Source of the DNA: an uncultured Methanobrevibacter sp.
GTDB taxonomy: Archaea; Methanobacteriota; Methanobacteria; Methanobacteriales; Methanobacteriaceae
DNA length: 8,417 nucleotides
Assembly: GCA_902782595.1 (NCBI GenBank)
Contig: CACZNW010000156.1
Coordinates: forward strand, 1 to 8,417
Direction: 5' to 3'
Position 1 is the stretch's first letter. Each line of letters begins with the position of its first letter. Of this stretch, positions 1-5,693 are shown one piece after another. The position numbers and the translations under genes are program-made. The notes beneath the pieces are model-generated. The model saw only the letters and a program-made list of their open reading frames with translations. It was not told the DNA's origin and did no database searches.

Positions 1-1
1 A

Positions 2-76
<75 letters not shown>

Positions 77-128
77 ACATACAAAAATGCATGTAGATAA
101 CATACTAATAATAATATTTAATTACAAG

Positions 129-138
129 TATATAAACA
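129..138 (-). promoter_or_regulatory. Candidate TATA box for tRNA-Pro
   Basis: The minus strand reads GTTTATATAC here, a good match to the archaeal TATA (box A) consensus TTTATATA. It lies about 57 nt upstream of the mature tRNA-Pro 5' end, implying a 5' leader of about 30 nt to be removed by RNase P. An alternative weaker box (TAAATATT, 113-120) would give a shorter leader. The 119-nt spacer between the two tRNAs holds nothing else that I recognise, and co-transcription with tRNA-Thr is also possible. Confidence 0.35.
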
Positions 139-195
139 TTACTATATTTCAACTAAATATCATAGAAAATTCATATTATAAATATAAATTAATTA

Positions 196-271
<76 letters not shown>

Positions 272-291
272 CTATGATATATACCATACAA

Positions 292-303
292 CAATATAGT
301 TTA
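292..303 (-). promoter_or_regulatory. Candidate TATA box for tRNA-Thr
   Basis: The minus strand reads TAAACTATATTG, centred about 28 nt upstream of the tRNA-Thr 5' end. That is the usual archaeal TATA-to-start distance and would give almost no leader. The match to consensus is only moderate. A second AT-rich box nearer the gene (276-286) is too close to place a start upstream of the tRNA. Confidence 0.3.
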
Positions 304-348
304 TGTCAAAAGTTATTTAAATACTTTACTATAAACAGAGTTATTTTC

Positions 349-363
349 ATCAAAATATAAATA
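349..363 (+). promoter_or_regulatory. thiM-thiE promoter (BRE/TATA), probably leaderless
   Basis: A purine-rich BRE-like stretch (ATCAAAA) runs into TATAAATA at 356-363, whose centre lies about 28 nt before the thiM ATG at 388. Archaeal transcription starts roughly 25-28 nt after the TATA centre, so the start site would fall at or within a few bases of the ATG. No Shine-Dalgarno sequence is visible before that ATG, which agrees with a leaderless mRNA. There is no room for a TPP riboswitch between promoter and start. Confidence 0.5.
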
Positions 364-387
364 ATAAAAATTTTATAATTAATAACC

Positions 388-1254
388 ATGACAAATAATG
401 AACAATACATTCTAGACAAGATCTATATAAACTTAAAGAAAATTAAAGAAAAAAATCCGTTAACACACTGTATTACAAATTCAGTAACAATAAACGATTG
501 CGCGAATGCCGTCCTTGCAATAGGTGGATCCCCATTTATGGCAGAAGATACAGAAGAACTTAAAGAAGTAGTAACAATAGCAGACACACTTGTCATCAAT
601 ATTGGAAAACTAAGCAAACTCCAAATAGAAGCCATGAAAATAAGTTCACAAACTGCAAATAAAACCAACACACCAATAATATTAGACCCCGTTGGAGTTG
701 GAGTAACTGAACTTAGAAACAAAACTACCCTGCACCTGATTGAAAATTACGATATCACAGCAATAAGAGGAAACATTAGTGAAATAAAAGCAATAGCAAA
801 ATTAGTAGGAGTATTGGATGACAACAACACAGCAAGAGGTGTTGATGTTAATGTTGATGACATCACAACTGAAGAAAACTTAAAAGCACACGGAAACTTA
901 ATCTGTGAACTTGCAAACAAATTGAATACAGTTATTTTAGCCAGCGGTCCGATTGATATTTTAAGTGACGGAAAAACAACCGTAGCCATTGATAATGGAG
1001 ACGACATGATGCCATTAATAACCGGAAGTGGATGCATGTTATCCTCCATTGTTGGAAGCTGTATCGGAGGGTCAGATGCATTCAACGGAAGTCTCATTGC
1101 AATTTTAGCAATGAATATTGCAGGTGAAAGAGCAAGAGCAAAAGTTGATGAGAAAAACGAAGGTACTGGTTCGTTTAGAACCTATTTGATTGATTATCTC
1201 TATAAAACAGACAGTGAAACCTTAATAAACAATGCAAATATCAAGATACTATGA
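388..1254 (+). CDS. thiM: Hydroxyethylthiazole kinase ThiM
   Basis: ThiM phosphorylates 4-methyl-5-(2-hydroxyethyl)thiazole with ATP, a cytosolic salvage step that supplies the thiazole half of thiamine. The 288-residue product (the family is usually about 265-275) has the expected ribokinase-like signatures in order: HCITN at residues 27-31 followed by NDCAN, a DPVGVG loop at 100-105, GNISEI at 128-133 (GNxSEI in the family), and ITGSGCMLSS at 211-220, where Cys216 sits at the catalytic cysteine position of the GxGC anion-hole motif. GTGSFR at 259-264 is the usual C-terminal motif. The ATG at 388 has no ribosome binding site but lies at leaderless distance from a TATA box. The 3' end overlaps thiE by ATGA, so the two are surely one operon with coupled translation. 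I see no damage. Identity is very secure; physiological use on salvaged thiazole is inferred from the family. Confidence 0.96.
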   Translation: MTNNEQYILDKIYINLKKIKEKNPLTHCITNSVTINDCANAVLAIGGSPFMAEDTEELKEVVTIADTLVINIGKLSKLQIEAMKISSQTANKTNTPIILDPVGVGVTELRNKTTLHLIENYDITAIRGNISEIKAIAKLVGVLDDNNTARGVDVNVDDITTEENLKAHGNLICELANKLNTVILASGPIDILSDGKTTVAIDNGDDMMPLITGSGCMLSSIVGSCIGGSDAFNGSLIAILAMNIAGERARAKVDEKNEGTGSFRTYLIDYLYKTDSETLINNANIKIL

Positions 1255-1871
1255 AGAATCCAGATTTATCACTCTACCTGGTCACAGATAAAAGCGACGA
1301 TGTAGAAAAATTCATAAAGACAATTGAAGAAGCAATAAAAGGCGGAGTAACTATAGTGCAGATTAGAGAAAAAACCGCAACTACTCTTGATTTTTATAAT
1401 TTAGCCTTAAAAGTTAAAGAAATAACAACAAAATATAATGTTCCATTAATCATAAATGACAGAATCGACATAGCATTGGCAATTGATGCAGACGGAATCC
1501 ATGTTGGCCAGACAGATATGCCATGTGAGGTTACAAGAAAACTGATGGGTCCGGATAAAATTGTTGGCGTTTCAGCATCCACAATCAAAGAAGCCAAACA
1601 GGCCGAAAAAGACGGTGCAGATTATATTGGAACCGGCGCAATATTTCCAACCACCACCAAAGACGATGCTGAAAAAGTATCAAAAAAAGAGTTAAAAGAA
1701 ATTGTGGATTCAATTGATATTCCAGTAGTAGCAATTGGAGGAATTACAATTGAAAATGCTCCAGAGTTAATTGATACCGGAATCAAAGGATTATCTGTAG
1801 TCAGTGCAATTATGAGTTCAGATAATCCCAAATTATCTTCACAAAAACTATTGAATATAATCAATAGTTAA
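1251..1871 (+). CDS. thiE: Thiamine-phosphate synthase ThiE
   Basis: ThiE condenses HMP pyrophosphate with thiazole phosphate (the ThiM product) to thiamine phosphate, releasing pyrophosphate. The 206-residue protein has typical family length and a complete TIM-barrel motif series: QIREK at 37-41, INDR at 68-71 for diphosphate/Mg binding, GIHVGQTDMP at 82-91, GVSAST at 106-111, GADYIGTGAIFPTTTK at 122-137, AIGGI at 161-165 and VVSAI at 183-187. Its ATG lies inside the thiM stop (ATGA). There is no clear Shine-Dalgarno sequence, so it is probably read by re-initiation after ThiM. It is the bacterial-type enzyme rather than the ThiN domain that many archaea use. The last codons form the left part of a terminator hairpin, and the TAA stop overlaps the pgk stop on the other strand. 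HMP kinase (ThiD) is not in the window. Confidence 0.96.
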   Translation: MKNPDLSLYLVTDKSDDVEKFIKTIEEAIKGGVTIVQIREKTATTLDFYNLALKVKEITTKYNVPLIINDRIDIALAIDADGIHVGQTDMPCEVTRKLMGPDKIVGVSASTIKEAKQAEKDGADYIGTGAIFPTTTKDDAEKVSKKELKEIVDSIDIPVVAIGGITIENAPELIDTGIKGLSVVSAIMSSDNPKLSSQKLLNIINS

Positions 1872-1886
1872 TTTTTACTATTTTTT
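1846..1886 (+). terminator. Hairpin plus T-tracts at the thiE/pgk junction, possibly bidirectional
   Basis: A perfect 9-bp inverted repeat (AACTATTGA at 1846-1854 and TCAATAGTT at 1861-1869) encloses the 6-nt loop ATATAA. On the plus strand it is followed by TTTTT (1872-1876) and TTTTTT (1881-1886), which suits termination of thiM-thiE. On the minus strand the stem runs into a short T-run (opposite the A5 at 1843-1847), so it may also stop pgk transcripts. Archaeal RNA polymerase needs mainly the T-tract, so the role of the hairpin is uncertain. The plus-strand T-tracts are the complement of the Lys/Asn-rich last pgk codons. Confidence 0.6.
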
Positions 1887-3085
1887 AAAGCTTCTACAGC
1901 TGCCAATTTCTTACCGGCAAGCATACTGATACATGCCCCACCACCACTGCTTAAGTGACTCATATTGTCTTCCAGACCAAGACCTGCTGTAGCAGCTGCA
2001 ATATGTCCCCCGCCAATTAATGTGAAACCTTTGGAATTTGCCATTGCATTAATCAAATCTTCTGTACCCATTGCAAATTTAGGATCTTCAAATACTCCTG
2101 CCGGACCGTTGGCAAAGATATACTTCGCATCCCTTATTTCTTTTGCATAATAATCAATGGTCTTAACACCAATATCAAAGATGGATTCATTTAGAATTTC
2201 AGTATAATCAATATCCACTCTTTCACCTTCAATTTCACAAGCAACATCAATAGGATATTTTACTTTATCGCCGAATCTATCGATTAATTCCTTTGATTTG
2301 GCAACCATATCCTCATATCCTTTACTGATGATGAATTTCTTGTTGACCTCACCAATATTAGCACCTGATGCCCATAAAACAATGTTTCCAACAATACCTG
2401 TTGTTAAAATTGAATCGGCAGTCCCATTACTTAAAACATTCTCCATAACATCAATTGAATCATCAGGTTTCATTCCACCAAGTAAAAATACACAAGGGTG
2501 CTCCACATTATCAAGAGCATCCTGAATTACAGTCAATTCCTTCTCCATTACTCTTCCGGCAGCTGAAGGAGTATTTACAGTAAAACCTACTAAAGATGCA
2601 TGGGAACGGTGTGCTGCTGCAAATGCATCATTAACATAATAGTCAATTAATGGAGACAAATGTCTAACCAATATTGTTTTTGACTGTTCCAAAGGAGTTC
2701 TTGAAAGGGTTTCTTCGGAAAAAAACCTTACATTTTCAAGCAGAAGAATTTCATGAGGATTTAAAGCCTTAATTGCTTCTTTTGCTGAATTGGAAAATAA
2801 TGAATCGACATATTTTACTCTTAAATTTAAAATATCAGAAAGGGCATCTGCATGTTGGGACAATGTTGTGAAATCCTTTTTACCTGGACGAGATTGATGA
2901 GCAAGTAAAACAACTTTTGCTCCTTTATTTGATAATTCCTTGACAGTTTGAGCATGTAATTTTAATCTGGTATCGTCCAAAATAATTCCGGAACCAGGAT
3001 CAACGGGAGCGTTAATATCAATTCTCACAAGTACAGTTTTGCCTTCAACATCAAAATCATCAATAGTATTAAATTTCTTAGCCAT
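1868..3085 (-). CDS. pgk: Phosphoglycerate kinase
   Basis: Pgk interconverts 3-phosphoglycerate + ATP and 1,3-bisphosphoglycerate + ADP; in an autotrophic or acetate-assimilating methanogen it mainly runs in the gluconeogenic direction. The 405-residue protein has the usual length and both domains. The N-terminal substrate domain carries the RIDINAP segment at 21-27, AHQSRPG at 62-68, LLLENVRFF at 114-122 and NDAFAAAHRSHAS at 152-164. The nucleotide domain carries GGMKPDDS at 203-210 (archaeal GGxK motif, the Lys retained but flanked by Met and Pro), ANGPAGVFED at 325-334, GGGHIAAATAGL at 358-369 (His in place of the bacterial Asp, as in archaeal enzymes) and SSGGGACISMLAGK at 379-392. The ATG at 3085 follows the tpiA stop by 9 nt with a weak GAGTGGG binding site 3 nt upstream, so pgk is second in a tpiA-pgk operon. 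Its TAA overlaps the thiE TAA. Confidence 0.97.
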   Translation of the reverse strand: MAKKFNTIDDFDVEGKTVLVRIDINAPVDPGSGIILDDTRLKLHAQTVKELSNKGAKVVLLAHQSRPGKKDFTTLSQHADALSDILNLRVKYVDSLFSNSAKEAIKALNPHEILLLENVRFFSEETLSRTPLEQSKTILVRHLSPLIDYYVNDAFAAAHRSHASLVGFTVNTPSAAGRVMEKELTVIQDALDNVEHPCVFLLGGMKPDDSIDVMENVLSNGTADSILTTGIVGNIVLWASGANIGEVNKKFIISKGYEDMVAKSKELIDRFGDKVKYPIDVACEIEGERVDIDYTEILNESIFDIGVKTIDYYAKEIRDAKYIFANGPAGVFEDPKFAMGTEDLINAMANSKGFTLIGGGHIAAATAGLGLEDNMSHLSSGGGACISMLAGKKLAAVEALKNSKN

Positions 3086-3094
3086 TTTCCCACT

Positions 3095-3763
3095 CTATAA
3101 TTTACTTACCAAATCAAGTAAGGCATCTTTTGGACTTTCTGCCTTAATTATTCCTGATGCGAGCAATACTCCGTCTGCACCTAAATCCATAGCCGCTTTC
3201 ATATCATCACCGGTTGTAATGCCTGCACCACATAATACTTTAACATTCTTATTGATTGCTTTAACTTCATTTACTGTGTCTTCAACAACTTCCGGCTGTG
3301 CCTGAGATACCGGAATTCCAGTTCCTATAAGTTCAGGAGGTTCCACGGCAACTGCATCCGGGGCGAGTGTTGCCACAGCTTTTGAAGTTTCAATATTGTT
3401 GGTACATACACATGATTCTATTTTGTTTTCTCTGCACAATTTTACTACCTCTTCAATATCTGCCAGTTTCATTCTCTGTTCTGAATGATTTATTAAAGAC
3501 CCCTGAATTCCCGCTTCAATTAATGTGTTGATTAAGTTGGAACCTGTGTGTCCTCCGGGAGATATTGCATCAATGTGCTGAGCAAAAATAGGAAGTGATG
3601 TTTCTTCACTAATTCTGTAAATGTCTGCTGCCTGAGGTGCTGCAACCATAGTGATTCCAGATTCGCTGGCGGCACTTTCCAAGTCATGTGCAAGTTCTAA
3701 AGCATTTAATCCGCTTGATTCTAAATAAGTTTTATAGTTTAATATTACAATTGGAGTATCCAT
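3095..3763 (-). CDS. tpiA: Triosephosphate isomerase, archaeal type
   Basis: TpiA interconverts dihydroxyacetone phosphate and glyceraldehyde 3-phosphate in gluconeogenesis and glycolysis. The product is 222 residues, the short form typical of archaea (bacterial enzymes are about 250). Active-site residues are all present: NYKTY with Asn9 and Lys11, INHSEQR with the catalytic His93, VEPPELIGTG with the catalytic base Glu141, and phosphate-binding loops CGAGI (178-182) and GVLLASG (198-204). The open frame extends five codons upstream to a GTG at 3778, but that GTG is part of a GTGAGG binding site placed 9 nt before the ATG at 3763, so I use the ATG. The gene ends with TAG 9 nt before pgk. It follows the methyltransferase stop by 49 nt and may be read from its own promoter, by read-through from the R-M genes, or both. 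Confidence 0.96.
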   Translation of the reverse strand: MDTPIVILNYKTYLESSGLNALELAHDLESAASESGITMVAAPQAADIYRISEETSLPIFAQHIDAISPGGHTGSNLINTLIEAGIQGSLINHSEQRMKLADIEEVVKLCRENKIESCVCTNNIETSKAVATLAPDAVAVEPPELIGTGIPVSQAQPEVVEDTVNEVKAINKNVKVLCGAGITTGDDMKAAMDLGADGVLLASGIIKAESPKDALLDLVSKL

Positions 3764-3772
3764 AAATTTATT

Positions 3773-3778
3773 CCTCAC
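3773..3778 (-). promoter_or_regulatory. Ribosome binding site deciding the tpiA start
   Basis: GTGAGG on the minus strand, 9 nt from the ATG at 3763, can pair with the 3' end of archaeal 16S rRNA. The first three bases are the only upstream start codon in frame (GTG), so this site argues against the longer reading. Confidence 0.6.
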
Positions 3779-3794
3779 AATAACTTCTGATTAA

Positions 3795-3808
3795 TATTTA
3801 TATTAAAC
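3795..3808 (-). promoter_or_regulatory. Candidate TATA box for tpiA-pgk
   Basis: The minus strand reads GTTTAATATAAATA in the 49-nt gap after the methyltransferase gene. Its centre is about 27 nt upstream of the tpiA binding site, so an mRNA would begin at or just before GTGAGG. This would make tpiA-pgk independent of the R-M operon. The match is fair and the whole gap is AT-rich, so chance is possible. Confidence 0.35.
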
Positions 3809-3812
3809 ATCA

Positions 3813-4691
3813 TTAAATAAATTTTTGATTGGACAGTCTCTTTTTTGAGAGATTAATGTAATCCTGATTGTTATCATAACATATAAAATTCCGGTTATTC
3901 TGTCTGGCCGCTATTGCAGTTGTTCCGCTACCACAAAATGGGTCTAAAATAACATCGTCCTCATAACTATACAAGTTAATTAATCTGTGTGGCAGTTCAA
4001 CAGGAAACGGTGCGGGATGACCTATTTTTTTGGCGTTTACCGCAGGAAATGTCCAGACACTTCTTGTCCATTCGATGAAATCATCTCTGGTTATTGTGTC
4101 CTTTTTATCCTGCTTTTTGTTTTTAGCATATGAATCCTTTGAAAATACCAGTATATATTCATGATAATCCCTTAAAACGGGGTTTGATGCAGACATCCAG
4201 CTTCCCCAAGCACAAGACCCTCCAGCACTTGCAGATTTGTCCCAGATTATTTCACCACGCATTAAAAATCCCAAATCAAGCATTATTTCAATAATCATTG
4301 CATGAAATGGAATGTAAGGTTTTCTTCCAACATTAGCAATATTAATGCATGCCCTTCCGCCAGTGACCAGTTTGGTGCGAACTTCACTGAAAACCGTTGT
4401 CAATAATGTCAAATACTCATTTAAAGTCAAATCACTATCATATTCCTTTCCAACATTATAAGGCGGAGAAGTAATCATTAAATGAATGCTGCTGTCAGGT
4501 ATTTCATCCATCACCTCACTGGATTTGCAGTAAAACTTATTCAAATCAGCTTCCGGAATTTTGTTTTCATTATATTCAATATTTTTCGGCAATTTAAAAT
4601 CTTCAAACAGGTGTGCACTGTAAAATTTTTTTGAATCATGGGATTCTCGTACAACAGAACCAAATGACTTTGTTTGTGTTTTTCTTGGCAA
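3813..4691 (-). CDS. Type II DNA amino-methyltransferase, beta class (probably N4-cytosine)
   Basis: This is the modification enzyme of the R-M pair; it transfers a methyl group from SAM to an exocyclic amino group and so protects host DNA. The 292-residue protein has the catalytic motif IV SPPY at 75-78 before the SAM-binding motif I DPFCGSGTT at 250-258. That order defines the beta class, and SPPY is most often found in N4-cytosine enzymes. Between them lie YIPFH (126-130), GFLMRGEIIW (141-150), a WGSW block (162-165), and SNPVLRDYHEYILVFSK (169-185), a pattern I associate with the family around M.MjaI. The start is TTG at 4691: it comes one base after the endonuclease stop, has AGAGGA 6 nt upstream, and no ATG is nearby in frame. 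Residues 190-198 are Lys/Asp-rich. The target sequence cannot be read from the protein; CTAG is a guess from the presumed MjaI relationship. Confidence 0.9.
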   Translation of the reverse strand: MPRKTQTKSFGSVVRESHDSKKFYSAHLFEDFKLPKNIEYNENKIPEADLNKFYCKSSEVMDEIPDSSIHLMITSPPYNVGKEYDSDLTLNEYLTLLTTVFSEVRTKLVTGGRACINIANVGRKPYIPFHAMIIEIMLDLGFLMRGEIIWDKSASAGGSCAWGSWMSASNPVLRDYHEYILVFSKDSYAKNKKQDKKDTITRDDFIEWTRSVWTFPAVNAKKIGHPAPFPVELPHRLINLYSYEDDVILDPFCGSGTTAIAARQNNRNFICYDNNQDYINLSKKRLSNQKFI

Positions 4692-4692
4692 G

Positions 4693-5562
4693 TTAATTCC
4701 TCTTTAAGAGATTTAAAAATTTCAATCCCTTGTTTTCATGACTTTCTTCTCGGTCAGCTATTTCAATCAATTGACCTAGCTTTTCTGGATTTTCCATTCC
4801 CGAGAAAAAATTTAAATCCTGTTTAAATAATTGGTTCAAAGTCATATTTAATTCATCAACATTGTCCATTCTGACAAAACCATTTTTATGACTTCTCTTT
4901 CGGGTGTTTCCATGATTCAACGGGAAAGGATTAAGTGACCAGAACCCCTGAATAATACCTGAACTTTTTAGATAATCTGCCTTTTTGCAGAATCCATTTG
5001 ACAGTGGAGCATTTCCCAAAACAATTAATGGTATTTTGGAAGATTTGACATTTGATACTCTTATGTCAATACATTTTCCAATGGCTTTTAAAATGGAGTC
5101 TGAACGTGTGAAACTCGGACGTCCCTGATGGGTCCTGTAGTCTCCAATTTCTCTAACCTCTGAGGTGACCACATCATATTCCCAATTCCACACAAGAGAC
5201 ATCTTAACCTCAAATATCAGTTTAACTTCATCGGGAAGCAGCACCTTTTTATTTGCAGTTGCAAGGACAATATCAGCCGGAGACCTGTGGGTTATTCCGA
5301 TTGAGGGAATCTGTGCCTGTTGAATGACATATAACTCTTCATCATGATAAATACTGTTCAGTAAATCGCAAACCCATTTTTCTGTGAAATTTCCAACCAA
5401 CGAATTTCTGGCCTGCAGTGTTGATTTGGATCCCGAATATCCCTTGGGCCAATATGATACATACCTCCCCTCATCAGTTTTATAGAATAACTGTTGATGA
5501 GATGCAAAATTTTTTGATTTATCAAAGAATAATCTTTCTTGATTTTTACTCCATAATATCAT
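4693..5562 (-). CDS. Type II restriction endonuclease, PD-(D/E)XK fold
   Basis: This is the cleaving partner of the adjacent methyltransferase. The 289-residue protein has no signal peptide or membrane segment. A nuclease core is visible: Glu61 in a helix (GNFTEKWV, 58-65), SPAD with Asp97 at 94-97, and LIFEVK with Glu118 and Lys120 at 115-120, fitting D-x20-E-x-K with a hydrophobic strand before the E-x-K. Downstream there are IGDYRTHQG (139-147), RSDSILKAIGK (153-163) and KIPLIVLGNAP (176-186). Position beside an SPPY methyltransferase and size close to that of its partner support an intact type II system. The family may be that of R.MjaI (Pfam RE_MjaI), which I suggest from gene order and size, not from an alignment. 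The ATG at 5562 lacks a binding site but has a TATA box about 28 nt upstream, so the operon mRNA is probably leaderless. Confidence 0.82.
   Translation of the reverse strand: MILWSKNQERLFFDKSKNFASHQQLFYKTDEGRYVSYWPKGYSGSKSTLQARNSLVGNFTEKWVCDLLNSIYHDEELYVIQQAQIPSIGITHRSPADIVLATANKKVLLPDEVKLIFEVKMSLVWNWEYDVVTSEVREIGDYRTHQGRPSFTRSDSILKAIGKCIDIRVSNVKSSKIPLIVLGNAPLSNGFCKKADYLKSSGIIQGFWSLNPFPLNHGNTRKRSHKNGFVRMDNVDELNMTLNQLFKQDLNFFSGMENPEKLGQLIEIADREESHENKGLKFLNLLKRN
4698..4703 (-). promoter_or_regulatory. Ribosome binding site for the methyltransferase TTG start
   Basis: AGAGGA on the minus strand lies inside the last sense codons of the endonuclease gene, 6 nt before the TTG at 4691. The endonuclease stop TAA lies between site and start (TAA, one C, TTG). 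This arrangement favours coupled translation and supports TTG as the real start. Confidence 0.6.
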
Positions 5563-5585
5563 GATTAATATATATTATCATTAAA

Positions 5586-5594
5586 CATATAAAT
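5586..5594 (-). promoter_or_regulatory. TATA box of the R-M operon
   Basis: The minus strand reads ATTTATATG, close to the archaeal consensus, centred about 28 nt upstream of the endonuclease ATG at 5562. Together with the missing Shine-Dalgarno sequence this predicts a leaderless transcript starting at or near the ATG. Confidence 0.5.
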
Positions 5595-5614
5595 AGATTT
5601 AACAAGATTAAGTA

Positions 5615-5639
5615 AATATTGTTCATTAAAAGCAATATT
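5615..5639. repeat. Inverted repeat between the divergent R-M and taw1 promoters
   Basis: AATATTG at 5615-5621 and CAATATT at 5633-5639 form a perfect 7-bp inverted repeat with an 11-nt spacer. Its centre (about 5627) is nearly midway between the TATA boxes of the endonuclease (about 5590) and taw1 (about 5661). It could be a binding site for a dimeric regulator, but AT-rich DNA gives such repeats by chance and no controller gene is present in the window. Confidence 0.3.
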
Positions 5640-5656
5640 GATTTTAACATGAAAAA

Positions 5657-5665
5657 TGTATATAC
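5657..5665 (+). promoter_or_regulatory. TATA box of taw1
   Basis: TGTATATAC is preceded by an A-rich BRE-like run (5652-5656). Its centre is about 33 nt upstream of the ATG at 5694, predicting a start site near 5688 and a leader of only a few bases. This agrees with the absence of a binding site before that ATG, and places the in-frame codons upstream of the box (TTG 5619, ATG 5649) outside the mRNA. Confidence 0.45.
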
Positions 5666-5693
5666 TACAAAAACTAAAAATAGATTTGATTTT

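Noticed and set aside
301..387. Possible TPP riboswitch before thiM
   Set aside because: None of the conserved THI-box elements are visible, and the promoter leaves essentially no leader RNA.
747..1097. 116-residue minus-strand frame inside thiM, and similar frames opposite thiE, pgk, tpiA and sucC
   Set aside because: They are antisense shadows of well-identified genes, with no recognisable domains or start signals.
3837..3850. TCTC-T6-GAGA small hairpin in the 3' end of the methyltransferase gene
   Set aside because: It has a four-base-pair stem only, lies inside coding sequence, and its T-run lies on the plus strand, where no transcript is expected to end.
4626..4632. A7/T7 homopolymer early in the methyltransferase gene as a phase-variation switch
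   Set aside because: Seven A residues encoding Lys-Lys are common in DNA this AT-rich. The run is short for slippage and the frame is intact, so there is no evidence for switching.
5619..5693. Longer taw1 reading from TTG 5619 (or ATG 5649)
   Set aside because: The extra residues lie on or upstream of the taw1 TATA box and inverted repeat, show no Taw1-like sequence, and have no binding site. ATG 5694 gives a normal family N-terminus.
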